Source of the DNA: Candidatus Allofournierella excrementigallinarum
Lineage (GTDB): Bacteria > Bacillota > Clostridia > Oscillospirales > Ruminococcaceae
NCBI GenBank assembly: GCA_019119025.1
Contig: DWXV01000036.1
Coordinates: forward strand, 1-32,375
DNA: 32,375 nt
Reading direction: 5' to 3'
Positions 28,484-32,375 of this stretch are shown here, one piece after another (within the stretch, counting starts at the first letter, position 1; each line of letters starts with the position of its first letter). The position numbers were made by a program, and so were the translations under genes. The notes below the pieces were generated by a model that was not told the DNA's origin, did not search any database, and worked only from the letters and a program-made list of their open reading frames with translations.

Positions 28484-29323
28484 ATGAAATCACCCATCGT
28501 CCGGCGCTTTTTGAAGCGCAAGGTTTCCATCATTGGCCTGGCCGTGCTGCTGGCCTTTTTTCTGATGGCGCTCATCGGCCCCTTCCTGTGCAGCTACGAC
28601 CCCCTTGGGCAGGATACCAGCATGATAAGCCAGGGCCCCAGCGCCGAGCACTGGTTCGGCACCGACTACCTGGGGCGCGACACCTTCACCCGCATCGTCT
28701 ACGGCGCCCGCGTTTCGCTGGGCATCAGCTTTGCGGGGGTGCTCTCCGGGTGCTTTGTGGGCATTATCCTGGGTGTGTGCGCCGGCTATTTCGGCGGCTG
28801 GGTGGACGCCGTCATCTCCCGCCTCATCGACGTGCTGCTGGCCTTCCCGGGCCTTTTGCTGGCCATCGTCATTGTGGCCATCCTGGGCAACGGCACCCAG
28901 AACACCGTCATCGCCATCGCCGTGTTTGCGGTGCCTTCCATCGCCCGCATGGTGCGCGGCGTGGTCATCTCCCACAAGGATGCGCAGTACATCGGCGCGG
29001 CCAAGGTGATGGGCGAGTCCGACGGGCAGATCATCCTCACGCACATCATCCCGAACTCCGTGTCCCAGATCATCGTCAACGTCACGCTGAATTTGGGCAC
29101 CGCCATCCTGACTTCCTCGTCCCTGTCCTTTCTGGGCATGGGCGTGCAGCCGCCCAGCCCCGAGTGGGGCGCTATGCTCAACAAGGCGAAAGAGGTCATC
29201 CGCACCAATCCCTGGGAGGCCATCTTCCCCGGCCTGGTCATCACCCTGGTGGTGATGAGCTTCAGCCTGGTGGGCGACGGCCTGCGGGACGCGCTGGACC
29301 CCAAACTGAAGAATGTATCCTGA
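28484..29323 (+). CDS. dppC: Dipeptide/oligopeptide ABC transporter permease, DppC type
   Basis: A 279-residue permease beginning with the cytosolic RRFLKRKVSIIGL and first membrane helix. The periplasmic-side HWFGTDYLGRDTFTRIVYGARVSL is a DppC/OppC hallmark. IGAAKVMGESDGQIILTHIIPNSV is the ATPase-contact loop, and SLSFLGMGVQPPSPEWG follows as in the family. It ends LVGDGLRDALDPKLKN. AGGAGG precedes the ATG, 12 bp after dppB, so the genes are coupled. It pairs with DppB as the second membrane subunit. Confidence 0.95.
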   Translation: MKSPIVRRFLKRKVSIIGLAVLLAFFLMALIGPFLCSYDPLGQDTSMISQGPSAEHWFGTDYLGRDTFTRIVYGARVSLGISFAGVLSGCFVGIILGVCAGYFGGWVDAVISRLIDVLLAFPGLLLAIVIVAILGNGTQNTVIAIAVFAVPSIARMVRGVVISHKDAQYIGAAKVMGESDGQIILTHIIPNSVSQIIVNVTLNLGTAILTSSSLSFLGMGVQPPSPEWGAMLNKAKEVIRTNPWEAIFPGLVITLVVMSFSLVGDGLRDALDPKLKNVS

Positions 29324-29347
29324 ATGCGGACGAAAGAGAGAACGGCT

Positions 29348-30326
<979 letters not shown>

Positions 30327-30334
<8 letters not shown>

Positions 30335-31301
30335 CGTGCTGCTGGAAGTCAAGGACCTGAAGGTCTATTACCCGGTCAAAACCAAGTCCATCATCCCCCG
30401 CAAGGCCTGGGTCAAGGCGGTGGACGGCGTCAGCTTCCAGGTGCGCCGCCAGGAGGCCTTCGGCATCGTGGGCGAATCCGGCTGCGGCAAATCCACCACC
30501 GGCCACGCCATCGTGGGCCTGCTGAAGGCCACCTCCGGCGACATCCTCTACGAGGGCGAGTCGCTGGTGCAGGGCAAAAACGCCCTCAGCCGCGAGCGGG
30601 CCAAAAAGCTGCAGATCATCTTTCAGGACCCCTATTCCTCCCTGGACTCCCGCTTTACCGTGGGCCGCTGCATCCGCGAGCCGCTGGACGTGCACCGGAT
30701 CGGCACCCCCGCCGAGCGAAATGCCCGGGTGGAGGAGCTGATGCAGGAAGTGGGCCTCAACCACGAGCAGATCACCCGCTATCCCCACGAGTTCTCCGGC
30801 GGCCAGCGCCAGCGCATCGGCATCGCGCGGGCCCTGGCCCTCAACCCCGGCCTCATCATCTGCGACGAGCCGGTCTCGGCGCTGGATGTGTCCATCCAGG
30901 CCCAGATCCTGAACCTGATGCAGGAACTCAAGGAGAAGCATGGCCTGACCTACATCTTCATTTCCCACAACCTGAGCGTGGTGCATCACCTGTGCGACCG
31001 CATCGCGGTGATGTATCTGGGCAATGTGGTGGAGATCGCCGGCAAAAAACAGCTCTTCGACGACCCGCGCCACCCCTACACCCAGGCGCTGCTGGACGCC
31101 ATCCCGGTGCCGGACCCCGAGCGGGCCGCCATGAGCGGCGAGCTGGAGGGCGACGTGCCCAGCCCGCTGAACCCGCCCAGCGGCTGCTGTTTCCACACCC
31201 GCTGCAAGTACGCCACCGAGCGCTGCGCGAGGGAGAAGCCCGTGCCGGTGGAAGTGGAACCCGGTCATCAGGTGGCCTGCCACCTGTGCGCCGCGAAATG
31301 A
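30327..31301 (+). CDS. dppF: Peptide ABC transporter ATP-binding protein, DppF type
   Basis: A 324-residue ATPase and partner of DppD. It starts [19 protein letters not shown]. Walker A is GESGCGKST (49-57), with Q-loop [11 protein letters not shown], signature FSGGQRQR, Walker [13 protein letters not shown] and switch SHNLSV. The C-terminal domain has [22 protein letters not shown]-type wording and the long insert before Walker A are typical of DppF/OppF. Its start lies inside the dppD end with GGGAGG upstream, so translation is coupled. Together the two ATPases power import. Confidence 0.94.
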
Positions 31302-31355
31302 TATCTTTTGCCTCACAGGGGCATGGATATAAACTGAAAAAGGAGAGAAGAAATC

Positions 31356-32375
31356 ATGAGAAAGTCAAAGCTTCTTGCCCTTGCGCTCGCTGCGGCCATG
31401 AGCGTTTCCCTGCTGGCCGGCTGCGGCTCCTCGGGCGACTCCACCCCCGCCTCCGGCGGGACTTCCGGCGACGCTGCGGGCGTGACCTACAAGGATACCA
31501 TCACCATCGCCGCCGCCAACGACCAGAACTACATGGACGGCCAGATGAACAACACCAACGATGTGTACCTGCGTGCAGTATATTCTCAGCTGGTGCGCCG
31601 CAACACCAACAACGAGCTGGAAGGCGATTTGGCCGAGAGCTGGGAAGTGTCTGAGGACGGCTGCACCTGGACCTTCCACCTGAAGCAGGGCGTGAAGTTC
31701 CACAGCGGCAAGGAACTGACCGCCGCCGACGTCAAGGCCAGCTACGACCGCCTGCTGGACGAGGAGAACCCCGTCCGCTACACCAGCCTGGCCACCGGCT
31801 ACATCTCCGAGTGCAACGTGGTGGACGACTACACCGTCCAGCTCATCACTCCCAGCCCCATCGCGCCCTTCCTGGCCAACCTGACCCACCGCTCCAACCT
31901 GATCCTGAATGCCGACTACATCGAGCAGTACGGCACCGAACTGGGCCTTACCGCCGAGTCGGTGGACGGCACCGGCCCCTATAAGCTGGCCTCCTGGGAC
32001 CGCGACCAGGAAATGGTGCTGGAGCGCTTTGACGATTACTTCGGCGGCGCCGTGCCCACCAAGACCATCGACATCCTGATCGTCACCGACGCCAACGCCC
32101 GCCAGGTGGCCCTGGAGACCGGCGAGGTGGACATGACCACCGTTGCCACCAGCGAGGTGCCTGCTCTGAAGCAGAACCCGGATCTGAAGATCATCACCAC
32201 CGAGACCATCGGCGCCCACGGCCTGCAGTTCAACTGCGCCAACGAGTACCTGAAGGACACCCGCCTGCGCCAGGCCGTGAGCTACGCCATCGACCGCCAG
32301 GCCATCATCGACGCGCTTTATTCCGACATCGGCGAGGAGGCATGCACCGCCCCCGTGAACCCCAACGTCTGGGGC
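31356..32375 (+). CDS. Peptide ABC transporter substrate-binding lipoprotein (SBP family 5), 3'-truncated by window edge
   Basis: 340 residues are visible and the frame is still open at the window end. The signal peptide MRKSKLLALALAAAMSVSLLAGC has a lipobox with Cys23, followed by a Gly/Ser/Thr linker. The mature part shows SBP family 5 features: LAESWEVSEDGCTWTFHLKQGVKFHSGKELTAADVKASYDRLL, GTGPYKLASWDRDQEMVLERFDDYF, ARQVALETGEVDM and RLRQAVSYAIDRQAII. It should capture extracellular peptides for DppBCDF. AAAGGAGAG precedes the ATG, 54 bp after dppF. No own promoter is seen. Confidence 0.94.
   Translation, partial: MRKSKLLALALAAAMSVSLLAGCGSSGDSTPASGGTSGDAAGVTYKDTITIAAANDQNYMDGQMNNTNDVYLRAVYSQLVRRNTNNELEGDLAESWEVSEDGCTWTFHLKQGVKFHSGKELTAADVKASYDRLLDEENPVRYTSLATGYISECNVVDDYTVQLITPSPIAPFLANLTHRSNLILNADYIEQYGTELGLTAESVDGTGPYKLASWDRDQEMVLERFDDYFGGAVPTKTIDILIVTDANARQVALETGEVDMTTVATSEVPALKQNPDLKIITTETIGAHGLQFNCANEYLKDTRLRQAVSYAIDRQAIIDALYSDIGEEACTAPVNPNVWG

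Overview
The window is a GC-rich chromosomal segment with strong G/C preference at wobble positions. Ribosome binding sites are AGGAGG-type, promoters are TTGACA/TATAAT-type, and there are many GC hairpin plus T-run terminators. Gene content (DUF3842, DUF1292, DUF554, DUF6054-like, MntP, LUD-domain protein, GH25 lysozyme, Dpp-type peptide transporter) points to a GC-rich gut-type anaerobic Firmicute of the Clostridia, probably Oscillospirales/Ruminococcaceae. That taxonomic call is inference from gene families, not a match to a genome. I see no insertion sequence, prophage, CRISPR array or replication origin.

Left part (1-9.4 kb): the 3' end of a GH25 cell-wall lysozyme, a neurotransmitter:sodium symporter, a large inverted repeat, an MFS transporter, a metallo-beta-lactamase-fold hydrolase (minus), a P-type Ca2+-ATPase (plus), and a minus-strand pair of cardiolipin synthase followed by DUF3842.

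Middle (9.5-19.7 kb): a cyclophilin lipoprotein; a DUF1292 protein; an intergenic stretch with a strong promoter, a rod-like fold and a terminator that looks like a small structured RNA (6S-like at best); a LUD-domain protein facing a peroxiredoxin-fold protein that lacks its cysteines; an EamA transporter; a DUF554 membrane protein; an unusual fusion of a PglD-like acyltransferase with a NahK-like sugar kinase, followed by a YfcE phosphodiesterase; a minus-strand EamA-MntP-Crp/Fnr operon; and a tRNA-Gly/tRNA-Leu unit followed by a DUF6054-like gene.

Right part (19.7-32.4 kb) is the most interesting. Two divergent units share an AT-rich control region (about 24.09-24.44 kb). Leftward lies a three-gene peptide-processing operon: an M19 dipeptidase-like protein, an N-acyl-D-amino-acid deacylase-like amidohydrolase and a cytosolic S10 serine carboxypeptidase. 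Rightward lie three tandem paralogous TPR-type proteins of 268-269 residues, a RidA-family deaminase, and a complete Dpp/Opp-type peptide ABC transporter (two permeases, two ATPases and a lipoprotein binding protein cut by the window end). A coherent reading is a peptide or N-acyl/D-amino-acid uptake and breakdown locus in which the TPR triplet is a component without a known role. In addition, the M19 and D-aminoacylase-like enzymes both appear to lack standard active-site residues, which suggests a non-standard substrate.
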